A stretch of 64,000 nt of DNA from an uncultured Synergistales bacterium (GCA_905235735.1 CAJOMU010000007.1:62001-126000), one strand, 5' to 3'; shown: positions 25,992 to 32,758, counted from the first letter of the stretch. Notes: generated by a model not told the origin, from the sequence alone. A program made the numbers and translations.

Positions 25992-26495
25992 ATGAATATT
26001 ATGAATATTATTTTTGGTTTAGGTTCTAATTTGGGAAATCGACTTCAGAATTTGAGAGATGCAGTTGAAAGGTTGCGATCATTGGGAAGAATCATGAAGA
26101 GCAGTGATGTATATGAAACCTCAGCATGGGGAGGAGTAGTTCAGCCTGACTATCTGAATGCGTGTGTGAGTCTCAAAGCTCAAGATGAATCGCCATTTGA
26201 GATTTTGAATCGCATAAAGAGATTTGAGCGTGAACTTGGCCGAGTTGAATCTGTTCGATGGGGAGCACGTAAGATTGACATTGATATATTACTGATTGAT
26301 GATTTAATTCTTCATTCGGAGTTGCTTAACATTCCGCATGTAAGTATGCCATTGAGATTATTTGTGCTTGTTCCATTGAGAGACATATTGCCGAATGAAT
26401 GGAGACATCCAGAAAACGGGAAGAGTATTGAAGATATGATTGAAGATTTGAGGAGTGAAGGAGAACATGTGTTGAGGGTAACTAGTCTGCTATAA
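25992..26495 (+). CDS. folK: 2-amino-4-hydroxy-6-hydroxymethyldihydropteridine diphosphokinase
   Basis: 167 aa. IIFGLGSNLGNRLQNL is the HPPK start, GARKIDIDILL is its catalytic Asp-x-Asp block that binds Mg-ATP, and MPLRLFVLVPL closes the fold. It pyrophosphorylates 6-hydroxymethyl-7,8-dihydropterin in folate synthesis. The ATG at 25992 follows GGAGGG; upstream in-frame ATG (25938) is unlikely. It stands alone without folP or folB. Its stop codon is embedded in the promoter of the first small-peptide cassette (TGCTATAAT). Confidence 0.92.
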   Translation: MNIMNIIFGLGSNLGNRLQNLRDAVERLRSLGRIMKSSDVYETSAWGGVVQPDYLNACVSLKAQDESPFEILNRIKRFERELGRVESVRWGARKIDIDILLIDDLILHSELLNIPHVSMPLRLFVLVPLRDILPNEWRHPENGKSIEDMIEDLRSEGEHVLRVTSLL

Positions 26496-26496
26496 T
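26488..26496 (+). promoter_or_regulatory. Extended -10 promoter, cassette 1
   Basis: TGCTATAAT, overlapping the last codons and stop of folK. The same nonamer preceded by TC recurs in cassettes 2 and 3. No good -35 is visible, as expected for extended -10 promoters. Confidence 0.7.
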
Positions 26497-26502
26497 GATT
26501 TT

Positions 26503-26575
26503 TGGAGAGAGCTTCGGGTGAGTACAGGGCTCATCATTCAACGGAGAACCGCTCTGTGGAAAGGAGGTGTTAGCC
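26503..26575 (+). ncRNA. Structured mRNA leader, cassette 1 (predicted pseudoknot)
   Basis: GGTGAG (26517-26522) pairs with CTCATC (26530-26535). The hairpin loop ACAGGG (26524-26529) pairs with CTCTGT (26552-26557) to make a pseudoknot ending just before AAAGGAGG. The conserved block AACGGAGA lies between. The transcription start is estimated from the -10 box. It matches no riboswitch class I can recall. Confidence 0.7.
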
Positions 26576-26710
26576 TTGCGTGAAAGAAAGCGCAAGAGAG
26601 CCTCAAAAAAGCAGTGGCGTGATTATCTCCCAACGATAAGTCATTTGGCCGCTGCTCTTTACTGGGGATTAAGAATTGTCCTGCTGTTGTGGGATAGGTT
26701 CTCCCGGTAA
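26576..26710 (+). CDS. Small basic/hydrophobic peptide 1 (44 aa), family not recognised
   Basis: TTG start 8 nt after GGAGG. The first 16 residues are nearly all basic (RERKRKRASKKQWR). The rest is a hydrophobic, aromatic helix, LAAALYWGLRIVLLLWDRF, ending SR. The peptide aligns with those at 26914 and 27235 over AA-[AT]-[LI]-YW and the leucine/isoleucine stretch, with synonymous codon differences, which argues for a translated product. The cationic N-terminus and single membrane-length helix suggest an inner-membrane peptide. A type I toxin or membrane-active peptide fits; there is no signal peptide, cysteine or export gene. Confidence 0.75.
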   Translation: MRERKRKRASKKQWRDYLPTISHLAAALYWGLRIVLLLWDRFSR

Positions 26711-26733
26711 AACCGAATCGTTTTAATCTTTTT

Positions 26734-26775
26734 AGGGGATTCAGCTTCTCTCTCTGCTGAGTCCCTTATCATTTC
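26734..26775 (+). terminator. 3' hairpin of cassette 1
   Basis: GGGATTCAGC (26736-26745) pairs with GCTGAGTCCC (26756-26765) around a pyrimidine loop, followed by TTATCATTTCTT. The T-tract is imperfect. Confidence 0.65.
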
Positions 26776-26784
26776 TTAAGTCTC

Positions 26785-26793
26785 ATTATAACA
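26785..26793 (-). promoter_or_regulatory. Convergent extended -10 promoter, cassette 1
   Basis: The minus strand reads TGTTATAAT within GTGTGTTATAATGAG. A transcript from here would run antisense through the 3' hairpin and the peptide ORF. The same element occurs after cassettes 2 and 3 at matching distance. Confidence 0.5.
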
Positions 26794-26815
26794 CACACAT
26801 TCATGAATTTATTTC

Positions 26816-26824
26816 TGCTATAAT
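26816..26824 (+). promoter_or_regulatory. Extended -10 promoter, cassette 2
   Basis: TGCTATAAT, preceded by TC and followed by AAT as in cassette 3. Confidence 0.7.
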
Positions 26825-26830
26825 AATTCT

Positions 26831-26913
26831 CACTGCGAAGAGGCCTCGGGTGAGTACACGCCTCATCAGTAAACGGGGATCTTGTCGTGTAGTCAAAGGA
26901 CGGTGAAGCAAAA
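26831..26913 (+). ncRNA. Structured mRNA leader, cassette 2 (predicted pseudoknot)
   Basis: GGTGAG (26849-26854) pairs with CTCATC (26862-26867). The loop TACACG (26855-26860) pairs perfectly with CGTGTA (26886-26891). The loop partner differs from cassette 1 on both sides (ACAGGG/CTCTGT versus TACACG/CGTGTA), a compensatory change. AACGGGGA is conserved between the arms. Confidence 0.72.
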
Positions 26914-27045
26914 ATGTCGTCTAAGACGAAAGCCCGTAAAAAGGAGAAAACGGCGAGAAAATATCCCCGCACGGATATCATCGCCGCAACTCTTTACTGG
27001 TTAGCCAGATTAGCCATCCTATTGTGGGATAGGTTTATAGGTTAA
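26914..27045 (+). CDS. Small basic/hydrophobic peptide 2 (43 aa), family not recognised
   Basis: ATG start, with GGTGA 7 nt upstream as the likely ribosome site. N-terminal 20 residues rich in Lys/Arg (SSKTKARKKEKTARKYPR), then IIAATLYWLARLAILLWDRF and a final IG. It shares the LYW and ILLWDRF blocks with peptide 1 although the N-termini are unrelated in detail, so charge rather than sequence is kept there. Codon use (CCC, CGC, GCC) differs from the AT-leaning codons of neighbouring genes. Function unknown. Confidence 0.75.
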   Translation: MSSKTKARKKEKTARKYPRTDIIAATLYWLARLAILLWDRFIG

Positions 27046-27075
27046 TCGGACCGGGATTTTTAACAACGTTTCAGC

Positions 27076-27105
27076 GCAGGACAGTTTCCTCTTCACTGCT
27101 CCTGC
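27076..27105 (+). terminator. 3' hairpin of cassette 2
   Basis: GCAGGA-CAGT (27076-27085) pairs with ACTG-C-TCCTGC (27095-27105), one bulge. The following TTCACAGATTATA is a poor T-tract, so termination may be weak. Confidence 0.5.
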
Positions 27106-27112
27106 TTCACAG

Positions 27113-27121
27113 ATTATATCA
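27113..27121 (-). promoter_or_regulatory. Convergent extended -10 promoter, cassette 2
   Basis: The minus strand reads TGATATAAT within CGTGTGATATAATCTG, exactly 294 bp from the plus -10 of this cassette, as in cassette 1. Confidence 0.5.
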
Positions 27122-27142
27122 CACGTAAACGCAAATCCAGTC

Positions 27143-27151
27143 TGCTATAAT
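27143..27151 (+). promoter_or_regulatory. Extended -10 promoter, cassette 3
   Basis: TGCTATAAT within CAGTCTGCTATAATAATC, almost identical to the cassette 1 and 2 promoters. Confidence 0.7.
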
Positions 27152-27157
27152 AATCCT

Positions 27158-27234
27158 CACGAGGGAGACCCGGATGAGAAACAGGGTTCATCGTCCAACG
27201 GGGAGTTGCCCTGTGGAATAGAGGTGAAGAGGCC
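27158..27234 (+). ncRNA. Structured mRNA leader, cassette 3 (predicted pseudoknot)
   Basis: GATGAG (27173-27178) pairs with TTCATC (27187-27192); relative to the other copies the second pair changes from G-U to A-U and the last from G-C to G-U. The loop ACAGGG (27181-27186) pairs perfectly with CCCTGT (27209-27214), where cassette 1 has a G-U. AACGGGGA is conserved. GAGGTGA follows as the ribosome site. Confidence 0.72.
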
Positions 27235-27375
27235 ATGCCTGAAATAAAAAGGCATCAACGCACCAACAGAAAACAGCGGCGGACTTTCCTTGACCGGATT
27301 GATAAAATCGCCGCTGCTATCTACTGGATCGTGAAAACCATCATACTTATCCTAAAATGGTGGTTCACTCGTTAA
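27235..27375 (+). CDS. Small basic/hydrophobic peptide 3 (46 aa), family not recognised
   Basis: ATG start 7 nt after GAGGTGA. The basic N-terminus (PEIKRHQRTNRKQRR) leads into IDKIAAAIYWIVKTIILIL and a KWWFTR end. Alignment to peptides 1 and 2 centres on IAAA-IYW; the WDRF motif is replaced by KWWF. It is the most diverged member at the 3' end. All three share length, charge pattern and leader, so they are best regarded as one family of unknown function, probably membrane-inserted. Confidence 0.72.
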   Translation: MPEIKRHQRTNRKQRRTFLDRIDKIAAAIYWIVKTIILILKWWFTR

Positions 27376-27377
27376 AT

Positions 27378-27435
27378 CGCTGAGTGTCAAATTCACAGCG
27401 TTAGGGGTTTGCTAGCTCCCTCGCCGTTACCCCTA
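27378..27435 (+). terminator. 3' hairpins of cassette 3
   Basis: A small bulged hairpin CGCT-GTG/CAC-AGCG (27378-27400) is followed by TAGGGG (27402-27407) pairing with CCCCTA (27430-27435), loop 22 nt, then TTATAAC. No strong T-tract. Confidence 0.4.
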
Positions 27436-27443
27436 TTATAACA
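27435..27443 (-). promoter_or_regulatory. Convergent extended -10 promoter, cassette 3
   Basis: The minus strand reads TGTTATAAT, 289 bp from the plus -10 of this cassette and just beyond the stop of the restriction enzyme gene. Confidence 0.45.
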
Positions 27444-27446
27444 TAA

Positions 27447-30400
27447 TCACACTCCCAGTTCAGGCATTACTTCAATTATTCTCACACTCTCCACACTCAC
27501 CCTCGCAACCTTCGCAATCAACCTCAAAATATAGTCAGGTTCTCCGTGTTCAACCCCCCAAGCATTACAGTCATTCCGCAACCCACTCTTTGAATCAATA
27601 TCATCACGGTAACGCTCAACAATCCATTCAAGCGCAGACCTCCCATTAACCACATACCTCCACGCCTCAGAAGGAATCCCCGACACAGCAAGCGAATCAT
27701 TCACACGAATCACACGCTCACCATTTCGATCAATCACTCGCATCTTCTTTACCTCAACACACGTTCTATCACCTTCATACACTACTGGCCATTCTTCAAC
27801 GCTCTCATAACCAACATGAATCCTTCCGAGTTTACGCCCACATTCAGAGAACTCACGAAAATACTTTGCGAAATTTGGAAAGAAATAATCCACATATGGA
27901 ACGCGCGCAAGAATCTTTTTGGTATCATTCCCGAATCGTGAGGCATATTCACGCGAAGACAGAACACCATATACATAGAAGAATATATCTTTCTTCGTGA
28001 TCGATTCATCATTACAGTGCTTCCTGAATTCACCAAGTACACCATCACTGATAGCATCTCTGCGTTCAATGACAGAACCAAGAAGTGAACTCTCGACCGT
28101 CTCGTACCAGTACAGCGGAAAACATTGCGTTTTGCCTACGGTATCAAAAGAAGTAATGCAGTCTGTCATAAGAACAGAAAAATTTTTGCTCCCTATACCT
28201 GAAACACATATCATCATATTCTTCGTGTCTGGCTTAGGAAAAATTTGTGGCATCTGAGAAACTCTTTTGTTTGTCTTGCGGCTGAAATGCATATATTCCT
28301 TCACATATGGACGGTAAAGCGCAACCCTCACGCTGCCATCGGTGAGTGCTTCAGGATTCAGTATTGTAATGTTTCTTCTAAGTTCTTCAATGGAAAAGTT
28401 ACAGCACCATGCATCTTGAGCAGTCAAAACTCCAGCTGAATATCTATCGTGAAAAATCGCAAGCCTGTCCTCCTTCTTATTCCCAAGAGAAAGAAACGTA
28501 ACATAGTTATTGCTCCTCTGGTTTATCCAGTCCCCCCACAAATTGAATTTAATGCGCCTCATTTTATCCATCATCGCACCAAACGATTCACATCTCTCAA
28601 GTTCTGCCAGCTTCTCTTCAGCCGTCATGTAGTCATCGACCTCGTAATACCTAATATCACATGGCCGCGTGAATCTCTGCTCATTCTTCACAAGCATCGT
28701 TATAGCTACAGGACATTGACTGCTCTCACCGAAAACCTTTCCTCCTTCTTTCCGCCAGTTGCCTCGCTGATTGCCTCTGAGATTGAAGATGTATATGCTC
28801 GTAAATTCTCCTGTAAGACTTTTTCTCATTCCGTCTGTGCTGTTTGAGTCAATGAATGATGCATTTGTTACGAAACATATTACCCCCTTCTGATGTATCC
28901 TGTCAGATGCCCATCGTATTGCGCGTATGTAGCTGTCATACAGAGACTTCTTTAGTGTTGCTGTACTGCCTCTCGCGTATGTCTCAGCTATTCTTGCGTC
29001 AATCGCTCCGTAGTATTTCGTCTTGCCCCCGACGTTGTATGGAGGGTTGCCTATGATTACATTTACGTCTGAATCTTCCTGTTCAGCTGCCCTTTTGCCG
29101 TTCGAGTAGAATATTCTGTGCAGGTATCGTGTCCTGTCCTCATTCAGTCTGAAAGTGTCAGCAAATACCATGCCGGGAAATTCAGTGTATACTCCACCTT
29201 CCTGCTGGTTGTATTCTGCCTCAATGTTTATGGCTGATATGTAGTATGCGAGAAGAAGAATCTCGTTTGCATGAATCTCTTTCTGATACTTCGGGTACAG
29301 TCTCTCGTGAGGAATTATCCCAGAGTGAAGCAGTCTCGCTGTGAATGTTCCTGTTCCGCTGAACGGATCAAGTATGTGAACTCCCTCTGCGCCTAATCCT
29401 TCAGGAATGCCGAGCTGATTTCGTACAGCCCAATCTGCGCTCCGTATGATGAAGTCAACTACGGGTTCAGGTGTGTAGACTATGCCGAGTTTCTCTGCCG
29501 TCTCAGGGAATGCCTGCTTGAAAAAGTTCTCGTAAATTTCACGGAGCAATTTCTGTTTCGCCTCTCCTGTTTTGGCTTCCTCTGCTGCGGATCTAACATG
29601 TTCGTTGAAGTTCGCAAGTTCTTTGGGGTTAAGGTCATGGCCGCTTGATTCGATGATTGCACGAATCTTCTGCATTGACTGTGAGACCGGATTATACGCG
29701 GAGAATCCCTCAAAGATTGCATCAAAGACTTCCTTGCTTGTGATGTGCTGTGCTAACATTTCGACTGCCTGAGCTGGAGTGATTGATTTGTTTATTGCAG
29801 CTTGAAGTTCTTCCGTGAATGAATCGAACTGTGCGCTTATCTCGGAATTTCTGAGTGCGAGATTTATTCTGCCTGAGATCTCCTGAAATGCATTTACGAG
29901 GTCATGAACCCATTTCGGCCAATATTCCCTGTCTCCGCATTTGCGTACCATGCGTATAGATATTTCGTGAGCGTATCTTTCTGCTAGTTCATCAGTGAAC
30001 CATGCATCTTTAGGTTTGTCTCCGCTCCATGTAGTGCGTACACGTGATGAATTTCTTCCGAAGTCGAGTGAATTAATCTCAGCGTTGAAGTGATCATCAT
30101 GTGCACGTAATGCCTGAAGGACTTTCCAGACGGTTTGATAGCTTTCGTTGTGGTCGAGTGCGTATTCTGGTGTTTCGTTTGGGTGAACGATAACGGGAAG
30201 TATGATGTATCCGAAATTTTTGCCTGGAGCTTTCCGCATGACTCTTCCGACAGACTGAACAATATCGATTTCTGAGCTTCTGGGGTTGAGGAAGATTATT
30301 GCATCTAGTGCAGGAACGTCAACACCTTCACATAGACAGCGAGCGTTGGTTAAGATTCTGCATTCGTTCGTGTCGTGAGATGATGATGACAGCCATTGAA

Positions 30401-31913
30401 GCCAGAATGCGCGTTCTGATGCGGAAGTAGTGCCGTCTATGTGATGAACGTCATATGCTTGCTGTGATTCTTCAGTTGATGATGAGTTGAAGATGTTCAT
30501 GAATCTCTTTGAGGCGGCGATTGTGTTTGAGAATGCTGCTGCTTTCTTCATTGGAAGTTTATCGTTCTCTATGAAGTCATAATCTACTGGCGAAATATCT
30601 TTTGCGAGTGCTTTCCGTATACCTTGAATCATTGCGGGCAGATCAGTTTCTTCTGAGGATAACTCATTCTTCTCAATCATGAAGATCATCACCTTGTAAT
30701 CAGTGAGCAGTTGATTATGAACAGCCTTTGAGAAGGTCAGCCAATGAAAGACAGGGCCGTAAATTTTCTCGTCATCCATTGAACATAAGAGTATATTTTC
30801 GTCTTCAGCTTTAGCTTTTGCGTTCTCAGTGAAGATTTTCGGAGTAGCTGTCATGTAGAGCCTCTTGCGTGAATGAATGTAAGTGTCATCATGTACGAGC
30901 CTGAAATATGAATCGCTTTTGCCCTCGTGAATCAAACCTGAAGTCCTGTGAGCTTCATCGCATATGATGAGGTCAAATGCTGGAAAGCCTTTCGTCTGTG
31001 CATCATGAATGACATTCAATGACTGGTATGTAGAGAACACAACGCACATAGAATAGCTTCTGCCTTCTGAGTTCAGGAATTGAGAGATGAGGGCACTTGC
31101 ATTCGTTGTAGGTGTTATCGTCATGTCTTCTGGTCGTAAATCTTCGGGGTCATAACCTGCTGTACTGTCTGAGCAAACCGGCAGTGATATTAGAGGAATA
31201 TTATCGTCATGGTCATAGTTCCATGCTTTGACGGACTGACTGAGCAGTGAGATTGACGGTACGAGTACGAGAATGATTCCGTTTCTGCCGGCGTATTTCT
31301 CTGCAATCTTCAATGATACGAATGTTTTTCCTGTTCCGCAGGCCATGATGAGTTTTCCTCTGTCGTGATGTGTTAATCCGTTGAGGACATCATTAACTGC
31401 ATCTATCTGATGAGGGCGCAAGGTTTTGATGTTATATTCAACGTGATGAATGTCATTGAAGCTGAATGCGTTCCAATTGATTGAAGATTCTTCGAGGTCA
31501 TGAAGGGTTAAGATATTCACGGGAGGGTTCTGGTCTGTGAGTGTATCTTTTGCGTTGTCGTTGAAGTCATCAGTGAGTGCGAAGATTATGCGCTGAGAGA
31601 ATTTGTTCTTGCTGCTAAGTGCCATGAACGAATCGATTTCTCCCTTTGAGATTAAAGAGTCATCTTGTCTAAACTTGCATTGAACTGCGCAATACGAATC
31701 ACTATCTTTGAATCCCGCTACAATATCGATTCCTGTATCGCGTTTGCCGTTACTGCCCGGCCATTGAGACCACAGCCATACGTTTGAGAATTTAGGTGCA
31801 TGAATCTTGTCGTGCATGAGGAAATATAAGCATAAGATCTCGAATATTGAGCCTTTCTTTGTGCTATCTTCAATCCGATTTATATTCTGTATTATCTCAT
31901 TGAGAGTGGGCAT
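27447..31913 (-). CDS. Type ISP restriction-modification enzyme (nuclease-helicase-methyltransferase fusion)
   Basis: 1488 aa single-chain enzyme. Domains in order: Mrr-like nuclease (GIDIVAG, CAVQCKF; Asp63, Gln78, Lys80), superfamily 2 translocase with Walker A ACGTGKT (191-197), DEAH (319-322) and motif VI SVGRVMR (554-560), helical coupler, gamma-type N6-adenine methyltransferase with DPFSGTG (849-855) and NPPYN (956-960), and a C-terminal target-recognition region. This is the LlaBIII/LlaGI architecture: it methylates one strand of an asymmetric site and, on unmodified DNA, translocates and cuts. All motifs look intact, so it should be active. It stands alone next to a Phd/Doc pair and the small-peptide array. 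Confidence 0.95.
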   Translation of the reverse strand: MPTLNEIIQNINRIEDSTKKGSIFEILCLYFLMHDKIHAPKFSNVWLWSQWPGSNGKRDTGIDIVAGFKDSDSYCAVQCKFRQDDSLISKGEIDSFMALSSKNKFSQRIIFALTDDFNDNAKDTLTDQNPPVNILTLHDLEESSINWNAFSFNDIHHVEYNIKTLRPHQIDAVNDVLNGLTHHDRGKLIMACGTGKTFVSLKIAEKYAGRNGIILVLVPSISLLSQSVKAWNYDHDDNIPLISLPVCSDSTAGYDPEDLRPEDMTITPTTNASALISQFLNSEGRSYSMCVVFSTYQSLNVIHDAQTKGFPAFDLIICDEAHRTSGLIHEGKSDSYFRLVHDDTYIHSRKRLYMTATPKIFTENAKAKAEDENILLCSMDDEKIYGPVFHWLTFSKAVHNQLLTDYKVMIFMIEKNELSSEETDLPAMIQGIRKALAKDISPVDYDFIENDKLPMKKAAAFSNTIAASKRFMNIFNSSSTEESQQAYDVHHIDGTTSASERAFWLQWLSSSSHDTNECRILTNARCLCEGVDVPALDAIIFLNPRSSEIDIVQSVGRVMRKAPGKNFGYIILPVIVHPNETPEYALDHNESYQTVWKVLQALRAHDDHFNAEINSLDFGRNSSRVRTTWSGDKPKDAWFTDELAERYAHEISIRMVRKCGDREYWPKWVHDLVNAFQEISGRINLALRNSEISAQFDSFTEELQAAINKSITPAQAVEMLAQHITSKEVFDAIFEGFSAYNPVSQSMQKIRAIIESSGHDLNPKELANFNEHVRSAAEEAKTGEAKQKLLREIYENFFKQAFPETAEKLGIVYTPEPVVDFIIRSADWAVRNQLGIPEGLGAEGVHILDPFSGTGTFTARLLHSGIIPHERLYPKYQKEIHANEILLLAYYISAINIEAEYNQQEGGVYTEFPGMVFADTFRLNEDRTRYLHRIFYSNGKRAAEQEDSDVNVIIGNPPYNVGGKTKYYGAIDARIAETYARGSTATLKKSLYDSYIRAIRWASDRIHQKGVICFVTNASFIDSNSTDGMRKSLTGEFTSIYIFNLRGNQRGNWRKEGGKVFGESSQCPVAITMLVKNEQRFTRPCDIRYYEVDDYMTAEEKLAELERCESFGAMMDKMRRIKFNLWGDWINQRSNNYVTFLSLGNKKEDRLAIFHDRYSAGVLTAQDAWCCNFSIEELRRNITILNPEALTDGSVRVALYRPYVKEYMHFSRKTNKRVSQMPQIFPKPDTKNMMICVSGIGSKNFSVLMTDCITSFDTVGKTQCFPLYWYETVESSLLGSVIERRDAISDGVLGEFRKHCNDESITKKDIFFYVYGVLSSREYASRFGNDTKKILARVPYVDYFFPNFAKYFREFSECGRKLGRIHVGYESVEEWPVVYEGDRTCVEVKKMRVIDRNGERVIRVNDSLAVSGIPSEAWRYVVNGRSALEWIVERYRDDIDSKSGLRNDCNAWGVEHGEPDYILRLIAKVARVSVESVRIIEVMPELGV

Positions 31914-31980
31914 AAGACATTTTCACCTTCTGTTGAATGTTGAGTATAATACTAGCAGAAAAAAGGAGGATTAAGAAACA

Positions 31981-32106
31981 ATGAACGATGTGCTTGAAGC
32001 AAATCATGAAGAATACGAAGATGCAGATGATGATGATGTGATGAGAATCTCGGAGCGTCTGCTCGAAAAACACAGAGAGGCATATATAGCTTTGGCCAAT
32101 GCGTAA
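31981..32106 (+). CDS. Minimal Phd-tail antitoxin (41 aa)
   Basis: 41 codons starting 11 nt after GGAGG. The acidic N-terminal half (EANHEEYEDADDDDV) is followed by MRISERLLEKHREAYIALA, which resembles the C-terminal toxin-binding helix of Phd/YefM antitoxins (R-x-L-x5-EAY-x2-LA). The DNA-binding N-terminal domain is missing. It overlaps the Doc start by 8 nt. The position before a Doc toxin supports the antitoxin call. Whether it autoregulates without a DNA-binding domain is unclear. Confidence 0.7.
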   Translation: MNDVLEANHEEYEDADDDDVMRISERLLEKHREAYIALANA

Positions 32107-32485
32107 ACTAACAGTTAAACAGATTATTCGTATGCATACCCGTCTTGTAATGGAGACAGGAGGCAGTGATGGCATACGTGATGAAGGGTTGCTTGAATCT
32201 GCTGTTAACGCTCCGTTTCAGTCATTCGGAGGTTATGACGTTTATCCGGACATTTATCATAAGGCAGCACGTTTAGGGTTTGGACTTGCGCAAAATCATT
32301 CATTTATTGACGGCAATAAGAGGATAGCTGCTCAGGCTTTATTAACTTTTCTGTCGAGCAACGGAATTGAGATAGACTGTACAGAATTTGAATTGTTCTC
32401 TGTAATTTTGAGGCTTGCATCCTCTGAGATAACATTTGATGATTTAGTTAGCTGGATAATGAAGCATGAAGCTCCCCCTCAATAA
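32099..32485 (+). CDS. doc: Doc/Fic-family toxin (death-on-curing)
   Basis: 128 aa, the usual Doc length. The Fic motif reads NHSFIDGNKRIAAQAL (about residues 67-82); the His and the GNKR anion loop are intact, with Asp-Gly-Asn-Lys as in chromosomal Doc proteins. Doc kinases phosphorylate EF-Tu and stop translation. N-terminal IIRMHTRLVMETGGSDGIRDEGLLESAV is split across family-typical helices. It is coupled to the upstream antitoxin and lies beside the type ISP enzyme. Confidence 0.92.
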   Translation: MRKLTVKQIIRMHTRLVMETGGSDGIRDEGLLESAVNAPFQSFGGYDVYPDIYHKAARLGFGLAQNHSFIDGNKRIAAQALLTFLSSNGIEIDCTEFELFSVILRLASSEITFDDLVSWIMKHEAPPQ

Positions 32486-32515
32486 TCAACTAGAGACACA
32501 AGTAACAATTTTTCG

Positions 32516-32710
32516 TTACTTTACTTCAACTCCCCTTATTGCGTCTTTCATGTCATCGGCTAAATCTTTTTCATTGAAAGTTGTACAAAGCCATTGTTGC
32601 CATGTGCCTTAAGTTCTTTGACAGTAATAACGCCATCGTATTTGCCTTGCATGAGGGATTGAAGCAAAGCCACCTGAAGCAACTTATTGCTAAGACGATA
32701 TATTAATGAA
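32516..32710 (-). pseudogene. Remnant of an acetolactate decarboxylase-like gene
   Basis: This 270-bp gap holds no intact gene. On the minus strand an open stretch reads NKLLQVALLQSLMQGKYDG then VITVKELKAHGNNG, resembling the N-terminus of alpha-acetolactate decarboxylase (YQ-ST-x-ALM-x-G-x-YDG-x-x-TV-x-EL-x-x-HGD), and stops at an in-frame TAG. A shifted frame then gives KDLADDMKDAIRGVEVK and TAA at 32516, plausible as the C-terminus. No start or ribosome site is visible; the middle of the gene is missing. The similarity is from memory of the family, so moderate confidence. Confidence 0.4.
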
Positions 32711-32758
32711 GCTGAAGAAAAGAAATATAATCTTCAGCCCCTCTCTTTGTTACCCCTA

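Larger units (their letters stand above)
26488..27443 (+). repeat. Three tandem diverged copies of a ~327-bp small-peptide cassette
   Basis: The -10 boxes are at 26491, 26819 and 27146, spacings of 328 and 327 bp. Each copy repeats the order: extended -10, leader with pseudoknot, 43-46-codon ORF, 3' hairpin, convergent TGnTATAAT on the minus strand 289-294 bp downstream of the plus -10. DNA identity is low outside short blocks (TCTGCTATAATAAT, AACGGRGA, the AA-x-x-YW codons), so the copies are old or fast-evolving, with layout and length held constant. The whole stretch between folK and the restriction enzyme is filled by them. Confidence 0.85.

Noticed and set aside
26769-26981. 70-aa minus-strand ORF antisense to cassette 2
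   Set aside because: No ribosome site, not preserved in cassettes 1 and 3, begins inside the opposing peptide ORF.
26503-27234. Known riboswitch (fluoride, guanidine, preQ1, SAM) in the cassette leaders
   Set aside because: Core consensus elements of those classes are absent; only the general pseudoknot shape is similar.
26576-27375. Leaderless bacteriocin cluster
   Set aside because: Tandem cationic peptides would fit, but there is no transporter or immunity gene and each peptide has its own promoter and 3' hairpin, so a bacteriocin operon is less likely.
26488-27443. CRISPR array or insertion-sequence repeats
   Set aside because: Only three long diverged units of ~327 bp with ORFs; no short identical repeats, no terminal inverted repeats or transposase.
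31897-32175. 92-aa minus-strand ORF across the phd/doc start
   Set aside because: Antisense to phd and doc; the plus-strand 41-aa ORF has the ribosome site and toxin coupling.
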